DNA of 64,000 nucleotides, taken from positions 13,599,086-13,663,085 of the forward strand of contig NC_037638.1 in the NCBI RefSeq assembly GCF_003254395.2, in the 5' to 3' direction. Positions within the stretch are counted from its first letter, which is position 1. Each line of letters opens with the position of its first letter. Under the pieces are notes generated by a model. The model saw nothing but the letters and a program-made list of their open reading frames with translations, did no database searches and had not been told where the DNA came from. Position numbers and translations under genes: made by a program. This document shows positions 37,240 through 49,909 of the stretch, one piece after another. This stretch comes from Apis mellifera (Eukaryota > Arthropoda > Insecta > Hymenoptera > Apidae).

Positions 37240-37960
37240 AACAAAGATTGAGAAATCTTCATTTCTACATACATATAATTTACCATGCAATCTATACAAC
37301 CTTCTTTCACGATCCTTCCTCTAATCAAACAATCGTCTGGATTCACCTATATGTGAATGTAATCAAAAAGACATCTAACCAGCCATCCAAAGAAACCGAA
37401 CAAAGAGACAAGGAAAAGAGGCAATATACGCATGATAACGGATTATTGTGAAAAAACTGTCCTTTCATTCGCAGACATTCAAAGATCGCAATCGCAATCG
37501 TCGTCGGCCTATTCTTGCCGAAAGGATAGAAACGAGAGCCAAAGCCTTGAAGAAAGAAGAAAGAAAAAACTGACCGGCCGAGAGTTTCGAAAGATTCAGG
37601 ATTATTTCCTTTACTGAAAAGAAGATTCCATCATGGAACACGGGAGCGGAAACAAAGAAGAAAATGTGATGAGACGTTGAAGGTGGAGAAAACAAGGAAG
37701 AAAAACGAGAGGTAGTGGAGAAGCACCGCTAGACGCGTGTATCGATTACCAACCCGCTGTCTCGAGTTTGAGATGCACACAAGAATGAAAAGAGGATGAG
37801 TAGTGATGCGTAGAGAGAATCCTATTCCTCTCGAGCTGCGAGCAAATCCTTCCGCTTTTATCCAGTTCTTCCGTCGGCGAATCCCTGATTTTCTAGCTGT
37901 TTTCGAAAAAGCGCGATGGCGTCTTACATTGTGACAGGGATTTGTTTGAGCCCGAAATTC
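37240..37960. other. GC-richer island 24
   Basis: Purine-rich plus strand from 37380 to 37720, giving K/R/E-rich plus frames (37248-37451, 37432-37617) and an S/F/L-rich minus frame (37465-37695). A short CGCAAT tandem lies at 37486-37499. No coding call. Confidence 0.45.
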
Positions 37961-37969
37961 ATATAAATC

Positions 37970-38950
37970 GATATATTGTAAAAGTTTAAATGGTGATTGG
38001 AAAGATTTTCGATCAATTTTAGAAATTCAACTTATTAATAATAATTTGTAATATAACGAAAGTTAAAATTCTTATTAAATTGTTCTTTTTTTTTCGAAAA
38101 TAAAGAAATATAATTTCTAATATATTAGAGATTTGTTTAATCGTGAATATAATATTAATAAAATTGAAAAGGAAAAGATTTTTATCTTATATCATAATTA
38201 TTTGTATATAATCATGATGCTGATAGTAATTTGTGATATAAAGAAGAAATGAGTAAAGAAAGAAAGATATCAGAAGAAAATATATTAAACGCTTTGAATC
38301 ATGATTACTAAATAATTTGTTTCAAATATTTTTTTTTTATTCTTTTAAATCTGCATTTCCCTAAATAGATCTATAATCTCATTAATTGAAAATATATTTA
38401 ATATATTATCATAGAATAAAATCATTATACATTCAAATAATTCTTAACTTAATGAAACTAAATAGATCTAATTGTAATTTTTGATATTATTTAAATGTAT
38501 TACACTTATTATAGAATCAGAAAATATTTCATAAATATTTATTCCAAACATTCAAAGATATCATTATTATCTGAATATTTTGATATTTTGATATTATGAT
38601 AATTTAAATAGTATATTTAATAGCGCTTAATGTATTAGGACTGCAATAAAAAAAGAAACTGTTTTAGGATATGAAGAATTATAAGTATCATTGAATATTT
38701 GTAAAATTTTTGAAAATCTAATTTTCTCAATTACAAAAATAGTTTGTAATTTTTGAAAAATATAAATTCCACATAAACTTTCCTTAAGATCCTTAAATAA
38801 TAAAAAAATAAAAAAAAATATTTATTACATATTTATTAATTTCAACTCTAAATCTTCGTTCTCGTACAAAATTAAGTGATAAGTGATGTCATTATATTTC
38901 ATGAATGAATGAAGATTATTTGACAAAAAAGAATATTTCGTTTTTAAAAT
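37970..38950. other. AT-rich stretch, no gene
   Basis: No longer repeats seen. Confidence 0.5.
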
Positions 38951-38959
38951 TCTTTTCTT

Positions 38960-39400
38960 GTGAAGTAATCTCGTCAATGCGGATGGACAAACATTAGGGG
39001 AGTACGATGTGCAATACAGTTAAGCGATTGCGATATTAGGTTATCGAACAGGACTAAACACGAGTTCACCCCTCAGCGAGTTAAAGAGGTTAAAGAGGGC
39101 AGTATCGGCAAAGAAATAAGGGGATGTGAAACCATGCGAGAAAGGAAGAAACGATGCAGTGTTTTAAGGGGAAGCAAGAAGAATTGGAGCGCGAATGAAG
39201 GTCACTCTCGATCGTGAATGCGACCAACATGAAAATGAATAAATCAAGAAGAATAAATATAGGAAAGCGAAGAAGAGTGTATGGAATCACCCGATTTTGC
39301 GAATTCTGAGACTTTTGCCTATGAGGCAATGATGAAAGAGTATATTTGCGTTGAGAATAGAAAACCAAAATTTGGTGCAGATTCTGCAAATTTTCTTTTC
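38960..39400. other. GC-richer island 25
   Basis: Purine-biased plus strand. The 99-codon minus frame (39090-39389) is L/F/S-rich and judged the complement of that bias. Confidence 0.45.
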
Positions 39401-39409
39401 TTTCTTATC

Positions 39410-40050
39410 CTTTAATCTTTAATAATGAATGAACTAGAAATATGGAGACTTAAGAAGTTTCTGAGAAAGAATTTTACAAAAAGAATTTAAATATTTCAAA
39501 AACACATGATTTTTAATGTTGTTCTTTATATCAAAATAGTTATATCAAAATATTTTAGAGATTTTAGCAATATATAATCAAAACCACAAAATGATTCTTT
39601 TAACAATTCTGATGAACGTTTATATTATGGATTATTTTACATCAATGAACATTTTTATATTAAAATTTTATATTTTTTATACGATATTGACTCAGAGAAA
39701 CAAAAAAAATTGAAATATAAATTTATGATAATTCATTCATTTATAAACATAAAACTTAATTTTTTTTTATTAATAAATAAATCATAATTAAAATAAAATA
39801 AATAAATAAATTGTAAATATATTCCATAAGTTAATATACAATCATAGAATATTTAATTTAAATTTATATCTCGTTTAAAATTAATTGATTACATAATTTA
39901 ATAAATTAAAATCAATTTAATATTATTTATTAATTATTTAATATTGTCATATTTGTTGTTAAAAAAAATTGATATATTTAAAACATATCACATATCCGGA
40001 ACATCAATCAAATACTAAATTTCTCCTATGATCTGAAGTTAATTTAAATT
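39410..40050. other. AT-rich stretch, no gene
   Basis: AAATAAATAAATAAA-type run near 39796-39812. No gene. Confidence 0.5.
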
Positions 40051-40059
40051 TTATCTCGA

Positions 40060-40260
40060 GTTACGAATCGGTTCGTAAAAATCGTCCATATTACGTTCGC
40101 ATTCATGGTGCGCGATAAGCGGTATCAAAGAATGGTTGGCAAAGTAACGGGATCGATGACACGATTCAATATTCTTCGCTTTTAAAAGTAGCCAGAAAAG
40201 GAGAAATAATTTCAATGCGAGTAAACCGGTAGAGCTACGTTAAAAAAATCACTAAATTCT
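40060..40260. other. small GC-richer island 26
   Basis: About 200 bp with CpGs, no frame. It precedes the duplicated TAATTA palindromes. Confidence 0.4.
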
Positions 40261-40282
40261 ACTTTCTTGTATCTTTTTAGGT

Positions 40283-40335
40283 TAAAGTAATTATAATTAC
40301 ACTATAATCCAGGCATTAAAGTAATTATAATTACA
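40283..40335. promoter_or_regulatory. duplicated palindrome with TAATTA-type cores
   Basis: TAAAGTAATTATAATTACA occurs exactly at 40283-40301 and 40317-40335 (period 34). Each copy contains the 14-bp perfect palindrome GTAATTATAATTAC, with TAATTA-like homeodomain cores on both strands. A third half-site AGTAATTTCAG follows. Confidence 0.4.
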
Positions 40336-40339
40336 GTAA

Positions 40340-41780
40340 TTTCAGGAATAAATTCGTTTTTATTCATATATAATTCTTTTGCCGATCTCCGTTTGACTTG
40401 AACTCATGAAAATTGTCTGCGCTGCTAATAAAAATTGAAAATCAGATTTGAAATATTAAAAATCTATGTTTCGACATCATGAAAATTGATAATTTTTTAA
40501 AACAAAGTAGTTTTTTTTAAACAAGATATTGAAAATAATATCTACGTGATTAAATAATCTAATACATTATTTTTTTTTAAATTTTATAATATCTATAATC
40601 ATTTTAAAATTTAAATATCATAATTTATTTTCTTTAATTTTTTTTTTTTTAAATCGTGTGATAGCATTCATAAATTTTATATCAGTATTTATCAATATTT
40701 CATAAATTATATAGATATATATAAAAGATATATATATAAAAGATATATAAAAGATATAAAAGATATATAAAAGATATTTTAAATTTAAGGATAACAATAT
40801 TTTTTTTTATTTTATAATTATAAATTTCAAAATCAAATATAGTTAAATTCCCATAACAATTTTTATGGAGCTAGAAGATATTAATTGCATTAACTTTGAA
40901 AGAAATGACATGTAATATTATACATTTTCGATTCATTTATTTTCTTTTAAAAACCAAAAAAAAAGAAAAAATTAAAAAATAATTAAAAAATAAAATAAAC
41001 ATTTTTATTTATTTCCTTTTTTTTAAATTTTTAATATATTCAAAACATAATTTAATTTAATTTTTCCCATTAACAAAAATCGCTAAGTAAATGAAATGTT
41101 AAAATAATCTCAAATAACAAAATAAAAGAGAAGTTATGAATCACTATTGTAAGTTTTAAAAAGCAAATTAATTATTATGCGTCAATTATAATGCCAATCT
41201 TGATATGTATCATATCAAATACTTTTTCTTACTCTCATTTCTAAAATATATTTATAAAAATTTTTTCAAAAATCAAAAAACTTTCTTGAGGTACAATAAT
41301 TGAATCATCATCAAAAACTTTATGAATAATAGAATAAAGTAATAAAAGAAAACTTGGTTTTAATTATTGGATTGAGAAAGGAAAAAGTATTAAATTTATT
41401 CTTACATTAATTTTTTAATAAATGTATAAGTCTATATTTTTAATATTTTCTAATAATTCAAATATATTTTATAGACATTACATATATATATATACTTTTT
41501 ATTTAATAAAAAACAAAAGTATTTTTTCAAATATATTGTTAAAGCTTCATTTGTGTAATTTTTGAGTTTTTTAACAAAATTTATAGAAAAATCACATCAT
41601 TTTGAAATATTATTGGTATTAAAAAATATAAATATTTTAAACTTTTAATAGGAATAAACAAATTAATAAATTGGAATTTATTTGAAATTTGGTATTTGTT
41701 ACAATTTATTATGCAAAAAAGTAAATGAATAATATAATTATTTGAATAGATCATTAATAGATCTTGTAAAATTAATGCGA
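40340..41780. other. AT-rich stretch with an AAAAGATATAT minisatellite
   Basis: Units of AAAAGATATAT and shorter forms repeat at about 40715-40777. Otherwise A/T runs; no gene. Confidence 0.6.
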
Positions 41781-42320
41781 TGCATAGCCATGTTTATATT
41801 TGCCTTTAACGACACATATTCTCTCACGTTCGGCCACTTAGATACTATGCGTAATAGGATGGAATTAAAGTGAAGGAATAATGTCATTCGTACGCGTAAT
41901 GTCGATAGGGACCATCAATCGAGGATTTTACCCTTCATCCCTTTAATAACTTTATTTCGATGCGGCCGTCACCCCAAATACAACCACCCTCCGACCACAC
42001 GAAATCCTACGAACGCACCCCGAATTCTCGATGAGCAGTTAAGTGGATCGATCTTAATTTCTCCACGCTCAATTCCGTACACTTTCACTGACAAAAGTGT
42101 TCCGTGTTCCCTTCTTCCCTTGTTCCCCTTCCCCTTTGCTTTCTTCCTGTCACTTTAACCCCTTCGAGGGAGATGAACTCGCTCGCGGTTTCTTTTTTCT
42201 CCTCTTGTCGACTGTTGGAGAGGATAACAAACGCCACTTCCTCCTTTTTGATTATACTTCTCGGATTGACGGAGATCTCTTCATTTAAATGTGTACCCGA
42301 TTGAAAAGTTGAATGATTCT
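41780..42320. other. GC-richer island 27
   Basis: C-rich plus strand (41935-42170). Two overlapping F/S/L-rich plus frames (42097-42304) start at nearby ATGs but resemble no family. Confidence 0.45.
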
Positions 42321-43120
42321 TTTTTCTTTCTCTTTCCTTTCTTTTTGATGGGTAAAATAATCGCGATTTTTTTGGGGAGAGGAAAAAAAAAGACCCATTC
42401 GATAGTTCTCATTAGAAGATATTTAATTCTTTACATATTTCCATTTTAATGAATCAAAATCTTTTAATCTTTAAATCTTTTAATCTTAACATTTTTCAAA
42501 TTAAAAATTCTCTTAAGAAAAATGAAATCTGCAAAAATTTGGAAATATTTGATTCTTTGAATTTTTTAATTCTCAAATCATAAATTTATGTTTTTTTTAT
42601 CTTTGAGTTTTCGATTTAAAATGATAAAAAATTTTCTGTTAAAGAAAATAATCATGATTTTTTTATGAAATATCTTTCATGAAATTTTTTAATAGTTTTA
42701 GTTGAAAGATATTTAGTTCTTTGAAATTTTTAATTGTTATATTACTCTTAATATCTAAATGTTATGGGCATTGAAATAATCATTGAAATAAAAATCCTTT
42801 AAAGTGTTTGAAATAATCACAGTTCTGTAAGAAATGTCTTTTCAACTAAAAATTTTTCAATTTTTTAGTTGATTAAATTCTTTATAATATTTATATTCAT
42901 ATTATAATATTTTCGAATCTTTAATTAGAACTTCTTTAAATATTAAGTAAGTTAATATATAATCGTAATTTTTTGTATAAAAATTATATATTTCGCATAT
43001 TTATCTGAAATTAAAATATAAATAAAGAATTTTTTAATTGAATTATTTAATTGAAAAACTTTTGTAATTTGCAATTCCTTCAACTTATGATTCTAAGTAC
43101 TTATTAATTTCGATTGGATG
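42320..43120. other. AT-rich stretch, no gene
   Basis: AATCTTTTAATCTTTAAATC repeats at 42467-42490. No gene. Confidence 0.5.
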
Positions 43121-43129
43121 AAACAGCGA

Positions 43130-43410
43130 ATCGAAAATACAATTCATGAAATAGCAAAAGTTCCTTTCGTCAGCTTTCGTCTGTTGGTTTTTATAAGTAT
43201 ATATCTACTTTTTACCAACTATTATACCAATTAGACTTGGAATCATGGCGCACAATCGCAAACCTAAACAACCGATGGGCGAATTCACGGAACGGAAAGG
43301 CTCGTCCAGAGTTCCAATTAAACTTTGGCAATAACACTAATTATCCGCCTTCTGATCATTTCCCAAATTAAGTAAGCTTCGACGGAAACAGCAGTCAAGA
43401 AACAATCAGT
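43130..43410. other. small GC-richer island 28
   Basis: No frame above 60 codons; CpG content is highest at 43240-43315. Confidence 0.4.
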
Positions 43411-43419
43411 AATATTTGA

Positions 43420-44295
43420 AATTTCTTTTTTTACAAATTGATTAATTTTATCTTCTAAACTTTTTCCATCTTTTAAATTCTTTTTTTCTTTTTAATTGTT
43501 AATGCGTCTAATCTTTTTGATTCAGCTTAATTTTCGAATTAATTTTTATTCTTTTAAAAAATAAATACTTTTATATAAATACAATTAATTCAATACATAT
43601 AAATTAATTCGTAATTTGTTATCAATCAATGATAATAATACACAAATCTAAATTTTACTTATTATTTTACTTATTAAACTGAAATAAGAAACAAATATTT
43701 GTAACAATAATATATTTTGAATCATTATTTTTAATAGTTATTTTTAATAGCTATTTGGAAATATAAATAATATAAATAATATATAAATTTGAAATACTAG
43801 CAATTCCAATAAATTATTTCTTTATTTTCAGATTTTTAAAGAAAAATCATAATATAAATATCATAACAAACAATGCAGTGCAAACTAGATTCTATATAAA
43901 CTAGTGATATTTATAAAATGGCATTTTTTAAAATAATTTTCTAAATTATTATAATTATTTCATATAATTTTAAATAATTATAAATAAATAATATATTATT
44001 TGAATGATCATTTATAAAGATTTGATAGTATATAATTAAAAAAATTATAAAATTATAAAAAATAACATATATATGAAATTCATACTGTTTCATATTCGAA
44101 CATATATATATTTCATCAAGAACAAAAAAATTGAACTTTTTCTGTTGTAAAATATTTTATTATGAATCATATATAATTTCTTTATTTCTCTATGAATTTC
44201 ATTATTGGATTAAAAATTTCATTTTTAGACAAATAGAAATCAAAAGAAATTCAAATCAGGAAAGAAAATTTAACGACAACCGAACAAATTATATG
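43420..44295. other. AT-rich stretch, no gene
   Basis: The plus frame 44131-44334 is F/I/N/K-rich. No notable repeats. Confidence 0.5.
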
Positions 44296-44299
44296 AAGA

Positions 44300-44570
44300 A
44301 AATCAATGACAGAAGAGAAGTGCCAAAATCGTAACTCAGGATACAATGTTCAGGCTCCAACAGGTAGATTCAGCACGATCCACAATGCTACCGCAATGCA
44401 GTAAGGAAATTCACACCTCATGACTGTTATTTCTTCCCTTCCATCAAGTTTCCCCTTGTGTCAGCGCATTCGTACGCTCTGTTCCACGGTCATGTTATTA
44501 GAGCGCCGTTGGGAGAATCTCGATGTCATCTCTCATAGCGCGACATAGCAATACAGTAGTTCAAAATCAT
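44300..44570. other. small GC-richer island 29
   Basis: CpG-containing with no frame above 60 codons. Confidence 0.4.
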
Positions 44571-44574
44571 CAAA

Positions 44575-46085
44575 ATGTTAAAAAAAATAGTTATTTATCT
44601 ATTATTTATTATGAAAGAAGCAATTTTATAGATTTTTTGATTATAGATTTTGATTTTGATAAATATTTTTATAATGTTTATTTTATAATTAATTGATTAT
44701 AAAAAAAATTAATTAATTAAGTAAAATTATTATATTTCTTCCTAATATTATAATTACTTAATTGATTATTTATAATTAAATATAAATTATAAATAAATTT
44801 TTAATTAATTAATCAAATAGTAATAATTATGAAATAGATATTTTAAAAATTGATTAATTAATTTTTGTTTCACATGTATTTATATATTTATTATTATAAT
44901 TTCCAAATTTCCAATAAATTAATAAGAAATTATAACAATTACAAGAATTAACAAGAAATTTATCTATTTTAAAATATGTAAATATATAACAAATAAAATC
45001 TTCTTCATCGTGACTTTTTGTGACTTTTTGTGACTTTTATTTTACAAACATTGCTATTTTACAAATATTAAAAATAACGAAAAAATAGATATTTCCATAG
45101 AAATAATATTTTTCGAAAAGTATTTCTGATTAATATATTTTCAAATTTCTCTTATATTTCAATTTCTTATTTTGAAGTAAAAAAAAAAAAAAAATTTATG
45201 AAAAATATATAGATAGTGTAATTAAATACTATGTATGTAACTAAATGTTACGGCAAAATTATAAGAAATTATATTCAATTTTTTGTACTAATAATCTTTG
45301 AATAAATCCAAATCAATAATAAATTCAAAATAATATATAATATAATTATATATATTTGAAATATATATAAAATGATTTAAAAACTTAAATTTATTTCTAA
45401 AAAAAAAAAAAAAAAATAACATATTTAATATTAGAATTATAGATATCTTTTGACATACTTCAGTTTATTATTATTTTTATTTATATTTGTTAAAAATATG
45501 TAAATACTTTTAACAAAATTAATACTGATATTTATTTCAAATAAAAATAAATAAATGTAATAATTTAATAATAATAAAAAATATATATTAATTTAATTTA
45601 GATTTTAATAATAGATAATATAATTATTATTACATAATAATATTATTATTACATTAATTCTAATTGTTTCTGTATAATATATTAAACTATTATTGTAAAT
45701 TAACAATTAACTTAATAATATGAAGAATTATAGAAATAAATTGAATATGAAATAAATGCAATGTAACTTAAGTTCTTCGCATGTTCACAAATTCAAAAAT
45801 TCTAGAGAATACATTAAAACTTTCAATTTTTTAAAAATTCATGATTATTTTCGTTTTGATATAATTCATATAATTCGTGAAAAATTTCATTTTCATTTAT
45901 TTTTTTTTAAATAGATCATTCTGATTGATCCGTTTGTTGATGTATTTATAAAAATATGAAAATTTATAAAATATAAAAATTAAAAAAGTATTAATAAAAA
46001 ATATAAAAATTTTGAATAATATGTACATTATATTGTGAATAACGTTCATGCATAAATTTAAATCGTGATATTAAAATACTTCTCT
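44575..46085. other. AT-rich stretch
   Basis: Includes the 10-bp tandem at 45010-45038, A runs at 45180-45194 and 45400-45416, and ATTATTATT runs at about 45620-45655. No gene. Confidence 0.55.
45010..45038. repeat. 10-bp tandem repeat, three copies
   Basis: GTGACTTTTT repeated, with the third copy truncated by a base. Confidence 0.92.
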
Positions 46086-46147
46086 TTCATAAAGGTAAAA
46101 TGATGTCGCAAAGTGAAAGGATTCTTCATTGATTCTCTGCATCCAAG

Positions 46148-46269
46148 ATGTCGAAAGATTACGTTGTCCTCATATGAATATCGAGTATTCGAACAGGTTT
46201 GTCGAGAGAAGAATCAAGGACGAATGGATGCAACATTATGACGCATCTCAGAAAACATTTCGAGAGAAG
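46148..46269 (+). other. candidate internal coding exon (unproven)
   Basis: Bounded by CATCCAAG (AG at 46146-46147) and by AAG followed by GTAACG at 46270. The open frame leaves in phase 0 and reads VERLRCPHMNIEYSNRF and then VERRIKDEWMQHYDASQ. Residue use is ordinary and not driven by the local purine bias. The frame stays open past the donor to 46395, where it becomes K/R/E/N-rich. A minus frame overlaps but is F/S/L-rich. No family recognised. Confidence 0.18.
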
Positions 46270-46668
46270 GTAACGATAGAAGTTTCTACTTTCACCAATG
46301 TTCTTTATAACGCGAAGACCAAGAACAATAAAAATGGACATAGAAAATGTGAAAGAAAATGCTGGAATATAAAGAGAGAAGAAGAGAGACAATGAAAAAA
46401 GAGGAAAGATAGAATAGAGAGAAAAGTAACGCACGATTGGAGTCGTATCACGTCAAGATCCGCTAGAAGCCTCCCACGAGAGACACAGACCGAGAGTAGA
46501 ATAATACAAAAAGAAATAAAGAGGTAGAGAGAAACCGGTTTCATTCAACCACCATTTAAAAATTCTGGAACCGCGACTCTTTGAAAAATAATCAACAGAC
46601 GAACGGAGCGGGTTGCGTAACTCTTAGAAAGCGGCTCTCCATGTCTCGACCAGTGCCGGAGAAGAAGT

Positions 46669-46722
46669 AAAATGAGAAGAAGAAGAAGAAAAAGAAGGAG
46701 AAGAAGAAAAGGAAGAAGAGTA
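46669..46722 (+). repeat. GAA/GAAAAG-rich purine tract
   Basis: About 54 bases of almost pure purine, mostly imperfect GAA triplets. Confidence 0.85.
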
Positions 46723-46916
46723 ATAGTACACGTATAACAGTGAAAAGAGATAGCGAGCATGTACGATTCATAGAATACTCTGTGTGTTGCTCTAAGAACA
46801 AGTAGAATTTCCTTCGCCTTTGAATATATGTATATGTATATAAAATGGCCGCATGCGCGCGTATCGTGCTGCCTCTCAACGGACATTCAGGTTTCAGTTT
46901 TGCCTTTGATAACGAG

Positions 46917-47037
46917 TATCGATTATCGATAGAAAACAGCGTCTTCCATTCGAGTACGACTCCAGACATCGGAATCACTTTTTCTCTCTGGATTTTTGCT
47001 CCCTTTCTTCTATAAAAAGAGCAAGCCTTTTCACGTG
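46917..47037 (+). promoter_or_regulatory. promoter-like cluster: DRE palindrome, TATA-like box, E-box
   Basis: TATCGAT-T-ATCGATA at 46917-46931 is a perfect 15-bp palindrome containing an exact TATCGATA (46924-46931). That is the DREF recognition element known from Drosophila core promoters, and paired CGATA cores are also typical of BEAF-32 sites. TATAAAAAG follows at 47011-47019 and CACGTG at 47032-47037. The order suggests rightward transcription starting near 47040-47050. No transcript evidence; insulator function is an alternative. Confidence 0.3.
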
Positions 47038-47149
47038 CACGAGCCACGGTTTATCATCGATGTTTCCCTGCTTTTATATTCGAGTTAAAACTAGGGTTAT
47101 TTCCTCTATGACTCAGTAGAATCGAAACTGATGATGATTTCTCTCGTGG

Positions 47150-47360
47150 ATTATTGTTTTCATATTTTGATGATTTAAAAGATTTGGATATTTCGTTTTC
47201 AGGTAAATTGACAAAGATAGATATAATCAATAATATTAATAAATAAATAATTAGAAAGAATTGTATTATCTCTGAATAATATATATAAATAATAATATAA
47301 TTATATTATAATAATAATATTAAAATCCTTACTATATTAATACATATTAATAAATAACAT

Positions 47361-47428
<68 letters not shown>

Positions 47429-48160
47429 TGATAAAAAATATTCAAAAAAAGAACTTTTTTTGATGAAAAAATTCAAAATAATGTTTTTTAATCGTATATG
47501 GATAATATATGAAATCAATAGCATATTCTATACAAATTTTACACTTTTTATTTTTTAATATTAAAAATGATTTTTATTTTCATGCTTACTCATATTCTTG
47601 TGTATCCTTGTATGAATATGAATATGAATATACTAATACACTAATACACTAATAATTAGAAATAATATTATATAAAGTTGTATTATAATATAATAACAAT
47701 ATAATTCTTGTATAATATATTCATATATAAATACAGTTTTAATAGTGTATATAGTATAGTGTAATAAAGTATAATAATATATATAGTTTTATTTAGACAT
47801 TAATTTTATTTATTTAATATATTTAAGGAAACTAAGGAAGAAAATAAGAAAGCTGTATTGTCAAAATAATTTTTAATTTCTATATTATTATTTTCTCTAT
47901 TTAATATAATTATATAATTTAGTATATGTTATAAAATATATTATTACTAATCTCTGATTAATCTATTATTTGATCAATTATTTTATTTCACAAGATATAA
48001 AAGACATACTTTTCATGCATATTTTTATTTTTCTAAGCAAATTGATAAATTAAAAATAAATATTTTTTTTTATGTTATAATTCCATATCAATTGCTATTT
48101 TTATACACACCGCACGTTAGATTATTTTTCAAATGTGTCTAAAATCTCCAAAAATTTAAT
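47150..48160. other. AT-rich stretch
   Basis: Contains the 58-base AT run at 47367-47424, GAATAT and ACTAATAC tandem units at 47612-47655 and TATAGTATAGTG units near 47740-47765. No gene. Confidence 0.6.
47367..47424. repeat. (AT)29 microsatellite
   Basis: Uninterrupted AT dinucleotides over 58 bases, the longest in the window. Confidence 0.97.
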
Positions 48161-48169
48161 CTTAATAAT

Positions 48170-48620
48170 GATTCAATCGCTAAATTCGGCTCGAAAAATA
48201 CGCTCTGAAGAATTGACATCACGGTTATCTTGAAACAAGAAAAGTTGTTGAATATTTTTTTAACCTGCGGTTCAATAATTCTCGATCCGTCGACGCATAA
48301 ATAATGAACGCCACTCCGTCGACCGCGTAAATCAAATCGACGACAACCGTTTCATTTCGAGGTCGATTTGTCTGCCGCACTCGGCGGACTCGATCTTCCG
48401 GCGAATACCGACCACCCCCTGGCGGCGGAAGCACGTGTTCGTGAAATATTGCTGCACGTTACTTCGAATGCCACGGCTGTTCGCGGCGCGGACCGACGCT
48501 GATCCACGCGAACCCTGTCGAAGGAACGCGCGACGAATTTTAAGATGCGAACCGATCGTTGCTTCTGCGGTGTCTATCGATATTTCGTGCCTGGAAAAGG
48601 GATGTTACTCGTCTTAGACA
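48170..48620. other. CpG-dense island 31
   Basis: One of the most CpG-rich islands. It carries CACGTG at about 48430-48435 and an exact TATCGATA at 48575-48582, so it is a candidate promoter or regulatory element as well as a possible exon. Confidence 0.5.
48265..48434 (-). other. candidate coding exon (unproven)
   Basis: A minus frame is open from about 48434 and reads into a donor consensus (CGCAG then GTTAAA) at 48264/48265. It includes RNETVVVDLIYAVDGVAF and then ASTDRELLNRR. The CpG density is very high, which keeps frames open by chance. There is no ATG in frame and no recognised family, and the plus frame 48435-48617 abuts it. Confidence 0.14.
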
Positions 48621-48629
48621 GCTTTAAAG

Positions 48630-49630
48630 TAAAAATATTTTTTGAAAATGATGTAAAAGAATATTGCAATTACTATAATTGAAGAATATGATAAAATGTA
48701 ATAAATGTTATTAAATATTTGATTATTTAATCATAGTAAATATTTAAGTATGAACGTTTTAACCGATATGTTTTATAATCTTTTTGATATATTATTCTTA
48801 TTATATTATTCTTGTATAAATTATTTTAATTCATTGTATTTATATTTTACAATTTATTATAATTTAATTTGAATTATTCTAAATAATTCTATTCTTAAAG
48901 TTATTCTAAATAGTCTTAAGTTTTTAAATTTTATCAACGACTTCAACAAATTTTTTAAAAATTCTAGATTATTCATCATTATTCATTTTTACTTTATTAT
49001 TATATAGAATAATTGAAATAACAATGATTAAAGTAATGAAGATATTTAAAAATGAAATTTCATATAAATAAATTTTAGATGTTTCATTAAAAAATAAATA
49101 TTTTTTGATTTGTAAGAAAAATTTTTTATTATGAATTATTATATAATAATAAAAGTATTTTCTTTAATTCTTGATAAATGAATTGAAATTTAAGAATGAT
49201 ATTATCAAGAATGAATGCATTATATTTTATATATATTTAATATTTATAATATATTCATATAATATATTCATATATAAATATTCATATATTATATATAAAA
49301 ATATTTATAAATTTATTTCATAATTATTTTATAATAATTGTTAAAGTTTAATGAAAGAACATCATGAAAAGATTAATTAAATATTTTCTTCAATACTTAT
49401 TTCTTTATTTTAATTTTTTATTTTTTAATTTTTATAAATTTTTAAAGAATAGAACAATAAAAACAACATAATGAAATATTCAATAAATTCTCAACATAAG
49501 GAATAATAAAAAATAAACTATAATCCATCTTCTTTCTACTCTTCTATTAAGATAATTTGATTATTTTTATCCTTCATTTCCAATTCATAAAAAAATAAAA
49601 TATATATAATACAATATAATAATATTGATA
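48630..49630. other. AT-rich stretch, no gene
   Basis: Contains ATATATTCATAT repeats at 49245-49290. No gene. Confidence 0.5.
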
Positions 49631-49639
49631 ACAATCTTC

Positions 49640-49900
49640 TCGATAATAAAGGTTAATTAACGAAACAATCGATCAGACACGCCGAATACAGAAGTGCTTA
49701 TTATCGCGAATTAAAAACTGCTCAAGGTCAAAGCAAGCGATACATAAGACTCACTCTTCTCCAATAAAGCCAGTTGGATGTTACGTCGTCCGTTAATTAA
49801 TTTAACGACCATTCAAGTTGCACACGGAAATGAGTAACTCGCCCACGCGTTAAGATGGGATTTCTTATTACAATGCTCAGTCGCCTGAGCACAATATTCG
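49640..49900. other. small GC-richer island 32
   Basis: CpG-containing, no frame above 60 codons. Confidence 0.4.
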
Positions 49901-49909
49901 AATGTTTCA

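Larger units (their letters stand above)
46090..47140. other. long GC-richer island 30
   Basis: About 1 kb holding, from left to right, a candidate exon (46148-46269), a purine-rich stretch (46330-46420 and 46669-46722) and promoter-like motifs (46917-47037). The long minus frames (46545-46886, 46592-47047) are F/L-rich complements of the purine tract. Confidence 0.5.

Noticed and set aside
46592..47047. 151-codon minus frame
   Set aside because: Its centre is a run of F and S from the complement of the GAA-rich purine tract; no domain and no start context.
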